A stretch of DNA of 64,000 nt, from assembly GCF_001500125.1 (NCBI RefSeq), contig NZ_LQIV01000006.1, positions 1 through 64,000 of the forward strand, given 5' to 3'. The position numbers were made by a program, and so were the translations under genes. Position 1 is the stretch's first letter, and each line of letters opens with the position of its first letter. The notes beneath the pieces were generated by a model that worked only from the letters and a program-made list of their open reading frames with translations, was not told the DNA's origin and did not search any database. Below, in pieces: positions 26,734-34,635 of the stretch. Source of the stretch: Mycobacterium sp. IS-1742 (GTDB lineage Bacteria > Actinomycetota > Actinomycetes > Mycobacteriales > Mycobacteriaceae).

Positions 26734-27969
26734 ATGACGGTCCAGGCAGCGGAGACGGTGGCAGCGCCGCACGACGGCACCGTGAGTCTGGCGCAGCTGC
26801 TCGCGGAGCCCGATCTGCACGTCGACTCGATGACCCCGGTCGGGTCTCTCGACCGGCAGATCCGCTACGTCTATCCGACCGAGTTGGCCGACCCCTCGCC
26901 GTACCTGTCCGGTGAGGAATTGATCCTCAGCGTCGGTGTGCCGGTGGCGGGCCAGTCGGCCGACGCGATCCGCCGCTACGTCACCACGCTGACCGACCGG
27001 GGTGTGACCGCCCTCCTCATCGGCCTGGGTGACGTGCTGGACGAGTTGCCCGACGCGCTGGTGCAGGCGTGCCGCGACAAGGATCTGCCGCTGCTGGTCC
27101 AGCGGGCGGCCGTCCCGTTCCGCCGGATCGTCGACTGGGCGGAATCCCGGCGCGCGGCCGAACGCGAGGCCGACGCGCGTGAGCGCGAACTCGGCGCGAT
27201 CCTGCGGTGGTTCGTCGCGGGCACCCTCGGCGTCGGTCCGGTCGAGTCCGCCCTGGCCCGGCACGGGCTGTCCGGTGTGACGGTCTCCGTGTGCGCCTTC
27301 ACCTCCGACGTCCACGCCGAGGTCCACGACCTGGTCGACCGCCACGGCGGCGCCGTCGCGCTGCTGGACGACCGGATCGTGGCGCTCTGCCCGCAGACCG
27401 CGGAATTCGCCTCGGAGCTGGCGGCGTCCGCACTGGTGTGCGGGGTCGCGATCGGCGCGGACGCCCAATCGATGGCCTACGCCATCCCGGAAGCGCTCGA
27501 GGCGCTGCACGAGGCGATCCGGTGGCGGCGGACCGTCCACATCGACGAGATCGCCACCCTCGACGGTCTGCTGGCGGCGGTCCCGAAGGTGCGCCTGGTC
27601 CCGTTCGTGCACCGCCTGCTGGTGCCGCTGGTCGACCACGACAAGCACAGCAGCTCGTACCTCGTGGCGTCACTGAAGGCGTTCCTGGCGCCGGGCAACG
27701 ACATCTCGGCCGCCGCGAACGAGCTGTACGTGCACGTCAACACCCTGCGGAACCGCCTGGCCAAGATCGCCGAACTCACCGGGGCCAACCCGCTCGACGA
27801 GACCGACCGGATCAACTTCCGCATCGCGCTGTGGGCCGCGCACAACATGGGCATGAGCGACGGTGCCGGCTCGCGCGCCGGGACCGCCCCGGTCACGGCG
27901 AAACCGCGTCCCCACAACAGTTTCGGGTCGCCGACCCGCGGCCGACGGCAGCCGCCGTCCGGCAGCTGA
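26734..27969 (+). CDS. PucR-family transcriptional regulator
   Basis: 411 residues. The N-terminal PucR ligand domain (about 10-130) contains GSLDRQIRYVYPTELADPSPYLSGEE-type sequence. A middle GGDEF-like region follows. The C-terminal helix-turn-helix (about 320-375) reads AFLAPGNDISAAANEL then VHVNTLRNRLAKI. Members control purine, polyamine and amino-acid catabolism and usually sense a pathway metabolite. It lies 45 bases after the Rieske gene on the same strand. Dyads at 20799 and 27982 are candidate binding sites; CTGTGA within 26697-26702 could be a weak half-site before its own start. Confidence 0.88.
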   Translation: MTVQAAETVAAPHDGTVSLAQLLAEPDLHVDSMTPVGSLDRQIRYVYPTELADPSPYLSGEELILSVGVPVAGQSADAIRRYVTTLTDRGVTALLIGLGDVLDELPDALVQACRDKDLPLLVQRAAVPFRRIVDWAESRRAAEREADARERELGAILRWFVAGTLGVGPVESALARHGLSGVTVSVCAFTSDVHAEVHDLVDRHGGAVALLDDRIVALCPQTAEFASELAASALVCGVAIGADAQSMAYAIPEALEALHEAIRWRRTVHIDEIATLDGLLAAVPKVRLVPFVHRLLVPLVDHDKHSSSYLVASLKAFLAPGNDISAAANELYVHVNTLRNRLAKIAELTGANPLDETDRINFRIALWAAHNMGMSDGAGSRAGTAPVTAKPRPHNSFGSPTRGRRQPPSGS

Positions 27970-27981
27970 ACCGGTGCCGAC

Positions 27982-27997
27982 CTGTAGGTGACCACAC
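27982..27997. promoter_or_regulatory. Candidate PucR operator, imperfect copy
   Basis: CTGTAG-GTGA-CCACAC. The left half is identical to the dyad at 20799-20814; the right half matches four of six positions. It lies 12 bases after the pucR stop and about 100 bases before fmdB, where a separate promoter for fmdB-fmdA would be expected. Confidence 0.4.
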
Positions 27998-28099
27998 CGG
28001 GAACAGGGGTCCGCTGTCGGGTTCTCCAACTGCCGCGCGGGCGGCCCGTCCGCTCGGTAACGTGGCCCTCGCCTGCTTCGAGCACAGTGAGGGATTGTC

Positions 28100-28384
28100 T
28101 TGGTTCTCTATGTCTTTCGCTGCGAATCCGGGTGCGGGACCACGCAGCAGATGCACTCGATGCACAGCCGTCCGGATGTGGTCTCCTGCCCTGACTGCGG
28201 CGGTTCGGCCCGCCGCATGATGGCGACCCCCCACCTCGGTGGCGCCGGCGGCGCCGCACTGGCGCTGCAGGATGCCACGCGGGCCACCGCCGACAGTCCC
28301 GCGGTCGTCGGCGCCCCGCCACCGGCGACACGGCGGCGCCCCGTCAGCACCAATCCGCTGCACCGCACACTCCCACGACCGTAG
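28100..28384 (+). CDS. fmdB: FmdB-type zinc-ribbon regulatory protein
   Basis: 94 residues from TTG 28100. The N-terminal zinc ribbon VLYVFRCESGCGTTQ then VVSCPDCGGSARRM has the four Cys ligands in C-x3-C and C-x2-C pairs, typical of FmdB. The remainder is Ala/Pro-rich and likely disordered. FmdB proteins are encoded with formamidase genes and are thought to regulate or help them. It lies 11 bases before fmdA. The TTG start is chosen because the conserved motif begins immediately after it. Confidence 0.85.
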   Translation: MVLYVFRCESGCGTTQQMHSMHSRPDVVSCPDCGGSARRMMATPHLGGAGGAALALQDATRATADSPAVVGAPPPATRRRPVSTNPLHRTLPRP

Positions 28385-28395
28385 AAGGAGATCCC

Positions 28396-29649
28396 ATGCC
28401 GGACATCGTCTTTCCGCTCGACTCGACGAAGAAGTTCACCGACCAGGAGAAGGTCGGCCACAACCGCTGGCATCCCGACATCCCCGCTGCGGTGACCGTG
28501 AAGAAGGGCGACTCGTTCAGGGTGCACTGTCGGGAGTGGTTCGACGGTGCCATCCACAACGACGATTCGGCCGACGACATCCTCAACGCGCCGCTGACCA
28601 CCGTGCACACGCTGTCCGGACCGATCGCGGTCGAAGGCGCCAAACCCGGTGACCTGCTCATCGTCGACATCCTCGATGTCGGCCCCATCCCGCAGGAGGA
28701 CTCCGGGCCGTTGGCCGGGCAGGGCTGGGGTTACACCGGCATCTTCGCCACCCGCAACGGCGGCGGATTCCTCACCGAGCAGTTTCCCGACGCGTACAAG
28801 GCGATCTGGGACTTCTCCGGCCAGAAGGCGACCTCGCGGCACGTGCCCGGGGTCGAGTTCACCGGGATCGTCCACCCCGGGCTGATGGGCACCGCGCCCT
28901 CGCGCGACCTGCTGGCGACGTGGAACACCCGCGAGGCCGCGCTGATCGCGACCGATCCGGACCGGGTGCCGCCGCTGGCGCTGCCGCCGGAGCCGCAGGA
29001 CGCGATCCTCGGCAGCCTCACCGGCGAGGCGTTCACCAAGGCCGCCGCCGAGGCCGCGCGCACCGCACCGCCGCGCGAGAACGGTGGCAATCAGGACATC
29101 AAGAACCTCACCAAGGGCAGCCGCATCTTCTACCCGGTGTTCGTCGACGGTGCGAATCTGTCGGTCGGCGACCTGCACTTCTCCCAGGGCGACGGTGAGA
29201 TCACCTTCTGCGGCGCCATCGAGATGGGCGGGTTCATCGATCTGCGCGTCGACGTGATCCCCGGCGGTATGGAGACATACGGCGTCAGCGAGAACGCGAT
29301 CTTCATGCCCGGCAACACCGATCCGCAGTATTCCGAGTGGCTGGCGTTCTCGGGCACGTCGGTCACCCTCGACGGCGAACAGCGGTACCTGGACTCACAT
29401 CTGGCCTACCAGCGGGCCTGCCTGCACGCGATCGACTACCTCACCAAGTTCGGTTACAGCCCGGAGCAGGCCTACCTGCTGTTGGGCGCCGCACCGATCG
29501 AGGGCCGGCTGTCCGGTGTCGTCGACATCCCGAATGCCTGTGCGACGGTGTACATCCCGACAGCCATCTTCGACTTCCCGGTGGCGCCGTCGGCGGCGGG
29601 GCCGGTGAGGATCGACCCGGGGATCGGGGCCCCGCACTCGTCGTTCTGA
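28396..29649 (+). CDS. fmdA: Formamidase/acetamidase
   Basis: 417 residues, FmdA_AmdA family. It hydrolyses formamide (or acetamide) to ammonia and formate (acetate). Family blocks seen are HNRWHPDIP, GPIAVEGAKPGDLLIVDILDV-type sequence, GVEFTGIVHPGLMGTAPS, FPVFVDGA-like FYPVFVDGANLSVGD and CGAIEMGGF. GAAGGAG lies six bases before ATG 28396. Length is normal. It closes the catabolic cluster and converges on mscS with three bases between stops. Confidence 0.93.
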   Translation: MPDIVFPLDSTKKFTDQEKVGHNRWHPDIPAAVTVKKGDSFRVHCREWFDGAIHNDDSADDILNAPLTTVHTLSGPIAVEGAKPGDLLIVDILDVGPIPQEDSGPLAGQGWGYTGIFATRNGGGFLTEQFPDAYKAIWDFSGQKATSRHVPGVEFTGIVHPGLMGTAPSRDLLATWNTREAALIATDPDRVPPLALPPEPQDAILGSLTGEAFTKAAAEAARTAPPRENGGNQDIKNLTKGSRIFYPVFVDGANLSVGDLHFSQGDGEITFCGAIEMGGFIDLRVDVIPGGMETYGVSENAIFMPGNTDPQYSEWLAFSGTSVTLDGEQRYLDSHLAYQRACLHAIDYLTKFGYSPEQAYLLLGAAPIEGRLSGVVDIPNACATVYIPTAIFDFPVAPSAAGPVRIDPGIGAPHSSF

Positions 29650-29652
29650 CGG

Positions 29653-30852
29653 TCAGTCGCGGCCGTGCCCGTTGGACTCGGCGAAGTCGCGGGCGCGGGC
29701 GTCGGCCTCCGGGCTGCCGGAGAACACCGCCGAGCCCACCCGGCGGGTCTCGCCACCGGTGGTGTCGTCGCGCCGCGGCGCGGGCCGGCTGGTCTCCAGC
29801 CGGTACCTCGGCGCGGTGCCGTGGGTGCGCCGGATCCAGTCGACCAGCCCCTCGCGCACCGCGCACTGCAGATCCCACAGCGCGCTCGCGTCGGGGGCGC
29901 TGACCAGGACCCGCACCCGCACGAACCCGCCGACCGCGTCGGTGACCTGCAGGACGCCGCTGCGGCCGTCCCACTGCTCGCTCTGCGACAGCAACCGGTC
30001 CAATTCGGCGCGCATGTCGTCGAAGGGCACGGAGAAGTCGACGTCCAATTCGACGGTGCCCATGATCTCGGTGGCGCTGCGCGTCCAGTTCTGGAACGGG
30101 GTGGTGGTGAAGTAGGTGCACGGCAGGACCAGGCGGCGTTCGTCCCAGACCCGGACCACCACGTAGGTCAGGGTGATCTCCTCGATCCGCCCCCACTCCT
30201 CCTCGAGCACCACCACGTCGCCGACGCGGATGGCGTCGGAGAACGCGATCTGCAGCCCGGCGAACACCGACCCCAGCGAGGTCTGCGCGGCCAGACCGGC
30301 GACCACCGACAGCACACCGGCCGACGCGAACAGCGTGGTGCCGATGTCGCTGAACGACGGGAACGTCATGAGGATGGCGGCGGACCCGAGGACGACGACG
30401 ATCGCGACCGCCAGTCGCCGCAGCACCGTCACCTGGGTGCGGACCCTCCTGCGGTGGCGGTCGGCGTCGGTCAACCCGGCGTCACCGCCCCCGAAGCGTG
30501 CGATGACCTGGCGCTCGGCGACGTTGACCAGCCCGGTCACCAGCCACGTGAGCGTCGCGATCAGCGCGATGACCAGGGTGTGGTCGACCCAGCCGCGCCA
30601 GGCCGTGGCGGCATCGGCGGTGCGCTGCACGGCGATCGTCGCCGCCACGACCATCAGGATGGCCCGGATCGGCAGCCGCGTGCACACCTCGATGTCCTTG
30701 ACGACGTGGCTGCGTCGCGCGACGCGGGACAACACCCAGGTGAGCACGATGCCCAGCAGGTAGGCGGCGACGACGGCACCGGCCACCCAGCTGAGGGTGA
30801 CGGCGAGATTGGTGGCGGATTGGAGTTCGGTCTCTTCGGGCATCGGGCGCAT
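29653..30852 (-). CDS. Mechanosensitive ion channel, MscS family
   Basis: About 399 residues. Four to five membrane segments precede the pore helix ILMTFPSFSDIGTTLFASAGVLSVVAGLAAQTSLG and the beta domain FAGLQIAFSDAIRVGDVVVLEEEWG, the MscS signature. The C-terminal alpha/beta cage contains TTTPFQNWTRS; the tail of about 45 residues is polar and probably disordered. It opens under membrane tension in hypo-osmotic shock. ATG 30852 (MRPMPEE) or 30843 (MPEE) are the likely starts; GGAG is just upstream. Confidence 0.88.
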   Translation of the reverse strand: MRPMPEETELQSATNLAVTLSWVAGAVVAAYLLGIVLTWVLSRVARRSHVVKDIEVCTRLPIRAILMVVAATIAVQRTADAATAWRGWVDHTLVIALIATLTWLVTGLVNVAERQVIARFGGGDAGLTDADRHRRRVRTQVTVLRRLAVAIVVVLGSAAILMTFPSFSDIGTTLFASAGVLSVVAGLAAQTSLGSVFAGLQIAFSDAIRVGDVVVLEEEWGRIEEITLTYVVVRVWDERRLVLPCTYFTTTPFQNWTRSATEIMGTVELDVDFSVPFDDMRAELDRLLSQSEQWDGRSGVLQVTDAVGGFVRVRVLVSAPDASALWDLQCAVREGLVDWIRRTHGTAPRYRLETSRPAPRRDDTTGGETRRVGSAVFSGSPEADARARDFAESNGHGRD

Positions 30853-30910
30853 CTGCTCCACAGCTCGGGTTCGACGGACCGTCCCGACGGTAGCGGCACG
30901 GGCGCGACGC

Positions 30911-30936
30911 GTCATATGACCGCGCACTCATATGAC
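30911..30936. promoter_or_regulatory. Tandem TCATATGA palindromes between divergent genes
   Basis: GTCATATGAC (30911-30920) and TCATATGAC (30928-30936) are two copies of the palindrome TCATATGA spaced 16 bases apart. They sit between the mscS start and the plus-strand gene at 30971. The spacing and symmetry suggest a dimeric regulator bound on nearly the same helix face. Confidence 0.4.
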
Positions 30937-30970
30937 GCCGGGAACCACCGAGATCGGACAAGATGACGTC

Positions 30971-31276
30971 ATGGCTGCGGTCACGGATCCGAACGGAACG
31001 GCGTGGTCGGTGCACCGGCAGTGGTGGCCGTTCCCCGGCGTGTTCGATCTCACCCTCGATCTGTTCGGACTGCTGCTGGCACTGCCGTTCGTGGTGCTCT
31101 GGCCGTTCTGGCTGTCGACGAAGTGGCTGGGCGGGCGGTGGACGATCGTGGTCGAACGTGACGGTGAGGAGTCGAGCCGCGAACTGGTCCGCGGATGGCG
31201 GCGCTCCGAAGGGCGCATCGCGGAACTGGCGTGGGAGATCTCACAGGGCGCCCGGTCCGGCAGGTTCGTGATCTGA
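30971..31276 (+). CDS. Small hypothetical membrane-associated protein (paralogue A)
   Basis: 101 residues from ATG 30971. A hydrophilic start with W-S-V-x-R-Q-W-W-P is followed by one hydrophobic hairpin (DLFGLLLALPFVVLWPFW, about 33-50). A charged C-terminal half then contains WTIVVERDGEE, RGWRRSEGRIAEL. The next gene encodes a protein with the same block order, so they are tandem duplicates. No family is recognised. Ribosome site is weak. An earlier ATG at 30932 is possible but overlaps the palindromic region. Confidence 0.65.
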   Translation: MAAVTDPNGTAWSVHRQWWPFPGVFDLTLDLFGLLLALPFVVLWPFWLSTKWLGGRWTIVVERDGEESSRELVRGWRRSEGRIAELAWEISQGARSGRFVI

Positions 31277-31278
31277 CC

Positions 31279-31629
31279 GTGCCGGAACTCGAGGATGCGA
31301 ACGGGGCGCGGTGGCGCGTGCGCCGGCGCTGGATGCCCCTACTGGACCGCCTGGACATGCTCAACTGGGGCAACGACTGGTTCGGCCTGCTGATGTTCGT
31401 CATCGCGCTGCCGTTGGTGCTGGCGTGGCCGTTCTGGGCGCTGGGGAAGCTGTGCGGGGTGCCGTGGAAGGTCGTGGTCACCCGCGAGGGCGAGGACGTG
31501 GCGGAGGAGAAGATCAAGGGCTGGCGCGCGTCGGGGCGGCGGATCGCCGAGATCGTCGACGGCATCCGCGTGGCCGGTGTGGTGCCCGAGCCGGGCGTCC
31601 CGCCCCAGGACCTGCGTCCGTACACCTGA
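31279..31629 (+). CDS. Small hypothetical membrane-associated protein (paralogue B)
   Basis: 116 residues from GTG 31279, two bases after the stop of paralogue A. It repeats A's layout: [10 protein letters not shown], one hydrophobic segment ([20 protein letters not shown]), then [22 protein letters not shown] and a Pro-rich end. Shared residues include the W-P-F-W at the membrane edge, the GE pair and the GWR-x-S-x2-RIAE block. Probably arose by duplication and may form a heteromer with A. Function unknown. Confidence 0.65.
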   Translation: MPELEDANGARWRVRRRWMPLLDRLDMLNWGNDWFGLLMFVIALPLVLAWPFWALGKLCGVPWKVVVTREGEDVAEEKIKGWRASGRRIAEIVDGIRVAGVVPEPGVPPQDLRPYT

Positions 31630-31673
31630 GCGGTGTGTCTGCCGGGGCAGGCGCGCACGGCCCGCTAGTGTTG

Positions 31674-31689
31674 TCGAACACGTGTTCTC
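31674..31689 (+). promoter_or_regulatory. LexA SOS box upstream of ruvC
   Basis: TCGAACACGTGTTCTC matches the mycobacterial LexA site TCGAAC-N4-GTTCGA at 10 of 12 defined positions. It ends 16 bases before the ruvC GTG, so LexA bound here would block the ruvCAB promoter, and DNA damage would relieve it. Confidence 0.75.
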
Positions 31690-31705
31690 ACGAAGGGGCT
31701 GTGCT

Positions 31706-32260
31706 GTGCGGGTGATGGGAGTCGATCCCGGGTTGACGCGTTGCGGGCTCTCGGTCATCGAGAGTGGACGCGGGCGCCAGGTCATCGCTCTCGACGTCGA
31801 CGTGGTGCGGACGCCCTCCGACGAGCAACTGCACCGCAGGCTGCTGATCATCAGCGAAGCCGTCGAGCACTGGATGGACACCCACCGGCCCGACGTCATC
31901 GCGATCGAGCGGGTGTTCGCCAACCAGAACGCCAACACGGCGATGGGGACGGCGCAGGCCGGTGGGGTGATCGCACTGGCCGCCGCCAGACGCGACATCG
32001 ACGTGCACTTCCACACGCCCAGCGAGGTCAAGGCCGCGGTCACGGGCAACGGCCGCGCCGACAAAGCCCAGGTGACCGAGATGGTGACGAGAATCCTTGC
32101 GCTGCAGGCCAAACCGACACCGGCTGACGCCGCCGACGCGCTGGCGCTGGCGATCTGCCACTGCTGGCGCGCCCCCATGATCGCCCGGATGGCCGCTGCG
32201 GAGAAGCTCGCCGCCGAACAGCGCCGCACGTATCAGGCCAAGCTCAGGGCGGCGAGATGA
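31706..32260 (+). CDS. ruvC: Holliday junction resolvase RuvC
   Basis: 184 residues. RNase H-like fold with acidic catalytic residues in [10 protein letters not shown] (Asp near 7), [11 protein letters not shown] (Glu) and [11 protein letters not shown] (Asp pair). Cleaves four-way junctions during recombinational repair. GTG 31706 is chosen because VRVMGVDPG begins the conserved core and GAAGGGG lies ten bases upstream. The stop overlaps ruvA (ATGA). The SOS box just upstream indicates LexA control of the operon. Confidence 0.97.
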   Translation: MRVMGVDPGLTRCGLSVIESGRGRQVIALDVDVVRTPSDEQLHRRLLIISEAVEHWMDTHRPDVIAIERVFANQNANTAMGTAQAGGVIALAAARRDIDVHFHTPSEVKAAVTGNGRADKAQVTEMVTRILALQAKPTPADAADALALAICHCWRAPMIARMAAAEKLAAEQRRTYQAKLRAAR

Positions 32261-32850
32261 TCGCCTCGGTGCGCGGTGAGGTCATCGACATCGCGCTCGA
32301 CCACGCGGTGATCGAGGCCGCCGGTGTCGGCTACAAGGTCATGGCCACCCCGTCGACGCTGGCCACGCTGCCCCGCGGCGCGGAGTCGCGCCTCGTCACC
32401 GCGATGATCGTGCGCGAGGACTCGATGACGCTGTACGGGTTCGCCGACGGCGAGTCCCGCGACCTGTTCGGCACGCTGCTGGGGGTGTCCGGTGTGGGTC
32501 CGAAGATCGCCCTGGCGACGCTGGCGGTCTACGACGCCCCGACCCTGCGGCAGGCGCTGGCCGACGGCGACATCACCGCGCTGACCCGCGTGCCCGGCAT
32601 CGGCAAGCGCGGCGCCGAGCGGATGGTGTTGGAACTGCGCGACAAGATCGGCGCGGTGACGGGCACGGGCGCGGTGGCGAGCGCGGTCGGCGGCCACGCC
32701 GTGCGCGGCCCCGTCGTCGAAGCCCTCGTCGGGCTCGGGTTCCCGGCCAAACAGGCCGAGGAGGCGTGCGACAAGGTGCTCGCCGACGATCCGGACGCGA
32801 CCACGTCGAGCGCGCTGCGGGCGGCGTTGTCGATGCTGGGGAAGAAGTAG
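32257..32850 (+). CDS. ruvA: Holliday junction DNA helicase subunit RuvA
   Basis: 197 residues. OB-fold N-terminal domain ([20 protein letters not shown]), two helix-hairpin-helix motifs ([13 protein letters not shown] and [15 protein letters not shown]), a flexible linker and the C-terminal RuvB-contacting domain ([20 protein letters not shown]). The tetramer holds the four-way junction while RuvB drives migration. Overlaps ruvC by four bases and abuts ruvB with no gap. Confidence 0.97.
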   Translation: MIASVRGEVIDIALDHAVIEAAGVGYKVMATPSTLATLPRGAESRLVTAMIVREDSMTLYGFADGESRDLFGTLLGVSGVGPKIALATLAVYDAPTLRQALADGDITALTRVPGIGKRGAERMVLELRDKIGAVTGTGAVASAVGGHAVRGPVVEALVGLGFPAKQAEEACDKVLADDPDATTSSALRAALSMLGKK

Positions 32851-33924
32851 ATGGGCCGCTTCGACGACACCGGCGCGGAAGGCCCCGAACCCGACGAGCG
32901 TGACGTCTCAGCCGCACTGACCGTCGGCGAGGGCGACATCGACGCGAGCCTGCGGCCCCGGTCGCTGGGGGAGTTCATCGGCCAGCCGCGCGTGCGCGAA
33001 CAGCTGCAGCTGGTGCTCGAGGGCGCGAAGAACCGCGGCGGCACACCCGATCACATCCTGCTGTCCGGACCGCCGGGGCTGGGCAAGACGTCGCTGGCGA
33101 TGATCATCGCGGCCGAACTCTCGTCCTCGTTGCGGGTGACCTCGGGTCCGGCGCTCGAACGCGCCGGGGACCTGGCGGCGATGCTGTCGAATCTCGTCGA
33201 GGGCGACGTGCTGTTCATCGACGAGATCCACCGGATCGCCCGGCCCGCCGAGGAGATGCTCTACCTCGCGATGGAGGATTTCCGGGTCGACGTCGTCGTC
33301 GGCAAAGGCCCTGGCGCCACGTCGATTCCGCTCGAGGTCGCCCCGTTCACCCTGGTGGGCGCGACCACCCGGTCGGGTGCGCTGACCGGCCCGCTGCGCG
33401 ACCGGTTCGGCTTCACCGCGCACATGGACTTCTACGAGCCGGCCGAACTCGAACGGGTGCTCGCCCGGTCGGCGGGCATCCTCGGCATCCACCTCGGCGG
33501 TGAGGCCGGCGCGGAGATCGCCCGGCGCTCGCGGGGCACGCCCCGCATTGCCAACCGGCTGCTGCGCCGGGTGCGCGACTACGCCGAGGTGCGCGCCGAC
33601 GGTGTCATCACCCGCGATATCGCCAAGGCGGCACTCGAGGTCTACGACGTCGACGAACTCGGTCTCGACCGGCTCGACCGCGCGGTGCTCTCGGCGCTGA
33701 CCCGCAGCTTCGGTGGCGGACCGGTCGGTGTCTCGACGCTGGCGGTCGCGGTCGGGGAGGAGGCCACCACCGTTGAGGAGGTGTGCGAGCCGTTCCTGGT
33801 GCGCGCGGGGATGATCGCCCGCACCCCGCGCGGCCGCGTCGCCACCGCGTCGGCCTGGACGCACCTCGGCCTGACCCCGCCCGCCGGCGTCACCGGACTG
33901 GGCCAGGCCGGACTGTTCGACTGA
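32851..33924 (+). CDS. ruvB: Holliday junction branch migration ATPase RuvB
   Basis: 357 residues, AAA+ motor. Walker [12 protein letters not shown], Walker B LFIDEIHR, sensor-1 VGATTRSG, the arginine finger in LRDRFGF, sensor-2 [16 protein letters not shown], then the winged-helix C-terminus ([10 protein letters not shown] to [13 protein letters not shown]). ATG follows the ruvA stop directly. Last of the ruvCAB operon; the next membrane-protein gene starts 13 bases later and may be co-transcribed. Confidence 0.97.
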   Translation: MGRFDDTGAEGPEPDERDVSAALTVGEGDIDASLRPRSLGEFIGQPRVREQLQLVLEGAKNRGGTPDHILLSGPPGLGKTSLAMIIAAELSSSLRVTSGPALERAGDLAAMLSNLVEGDVLFIDEIHRIARPAEEMLYLAMEDFRVDVVVGKGPGATSIPLEVAPFTLVGATTRSGALTGPLRDRFGFTAHMDFYEPAELERVLARSAGILGIHLGGEAGAEIARRSRGTPRIANRLLRRVRDYAEVRADGVITRDIAKAALEVYDVDELGLDRLDRAVLSALTRSFGGGPVGVSTLAVAVGEEATTVEEVCEPFLVRAGMIARTPRGRVATASAWTHLGLTPPAGVTGLGQAGLFD

Positions 33925-33937
33925 GAGGGGATCAGAC

Positions 33938-34576
33938 ATGGGCAGCGGCACCATCCGGATCGGCGGCGTGTGCGGTCTGATCAGCGCGGGCGCTGCGATC
34001 CCCGCCTACCTCGCGGCCTCGCCGGAGCGGCCCCGGACCCTCGACGAGGCGAACGCGTACTTCGCCGACGCGGCATCGTTCACCACCGCCAACGGCACCG
34101 TGCCGCTACTGCACCTGCTGTTCGGTCTGGCGTTCCTCGGGGTGCTGCTGTCCCTGCTGCGCTCGGCGGCCGGCCCGACCGGCGCGGTCTACACGGCGGT
34201 CGTCGGCGGCGGGATGTTCCTCGCGCTGACCGCCGCCGGGCTGGCGGCCGAGGTGGCGGTTCCGGCGGCGATCGCACAGGCGTCGGACGTCACGTCGATC
34301 GACTATGCGCCGCCGTTCCTGACGCTGGCGGTGTGGCTCTACCACTACAGCCACATCGGTTCGGCCGCACTGATTTCCGCGACAGCGTATGTCGTGTGGC
34401 GCACCGGCGTCCTGCCCAGGTGGTCGGCGGGGCTCGCCGTGTTCGGGGTACTGCCGCTGCTGCACACCTGGGTCGGGCTGCCGGGCGCCTACAGCATGGT
34501 CGCCTGGATCGGCCTGACCGGTCTGCTGATGCTCGCCATCCCACCGGTCGTCCGCGTCGAGAGCGTGGTGGCCTGA
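33938..34576 (+). CDS. Hypothetical integral membrane protein
   Basis: 212 residues with six predicted membrane segments. It has an extracellular-type loop after the first segment (SPERPRTLDEANAYFADAAS) and a conserved-looking WLYHYSHIGSAALI. GAGGGGATCAGAC lies before ATG 33938. The layout resembles DUF4386-like membrane proteins, but I cannot assign a family firmly. It is close enough to ruvB to share its transcript. Confidence 0.6.
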   Translation: MGSGTIRIGGVCGLISAGAAIPAYLAASPERPRTLDEANAYFADAASFTTANGTVPLLHLLFGLAFLGVLLSLLRSAAGPTGAVYTAVVGGGMFLALTAAGLAAEVAVPAAIAQASDVTSIDYAPPFLTLAVWLYHYSHIGSAALISATAYVVWRTGVLPRWSAGLAVFGVLPLLHTWVGLPGAYSMVAWIGLTGLLMLAIPPVVRVESVVA

Positions 34577-34635
34577 CTCCTGGATTACGCCGGGCCGCCG
34601 TCGGGTATCCGGTGCGCACGACAGAGGAGGCAACA

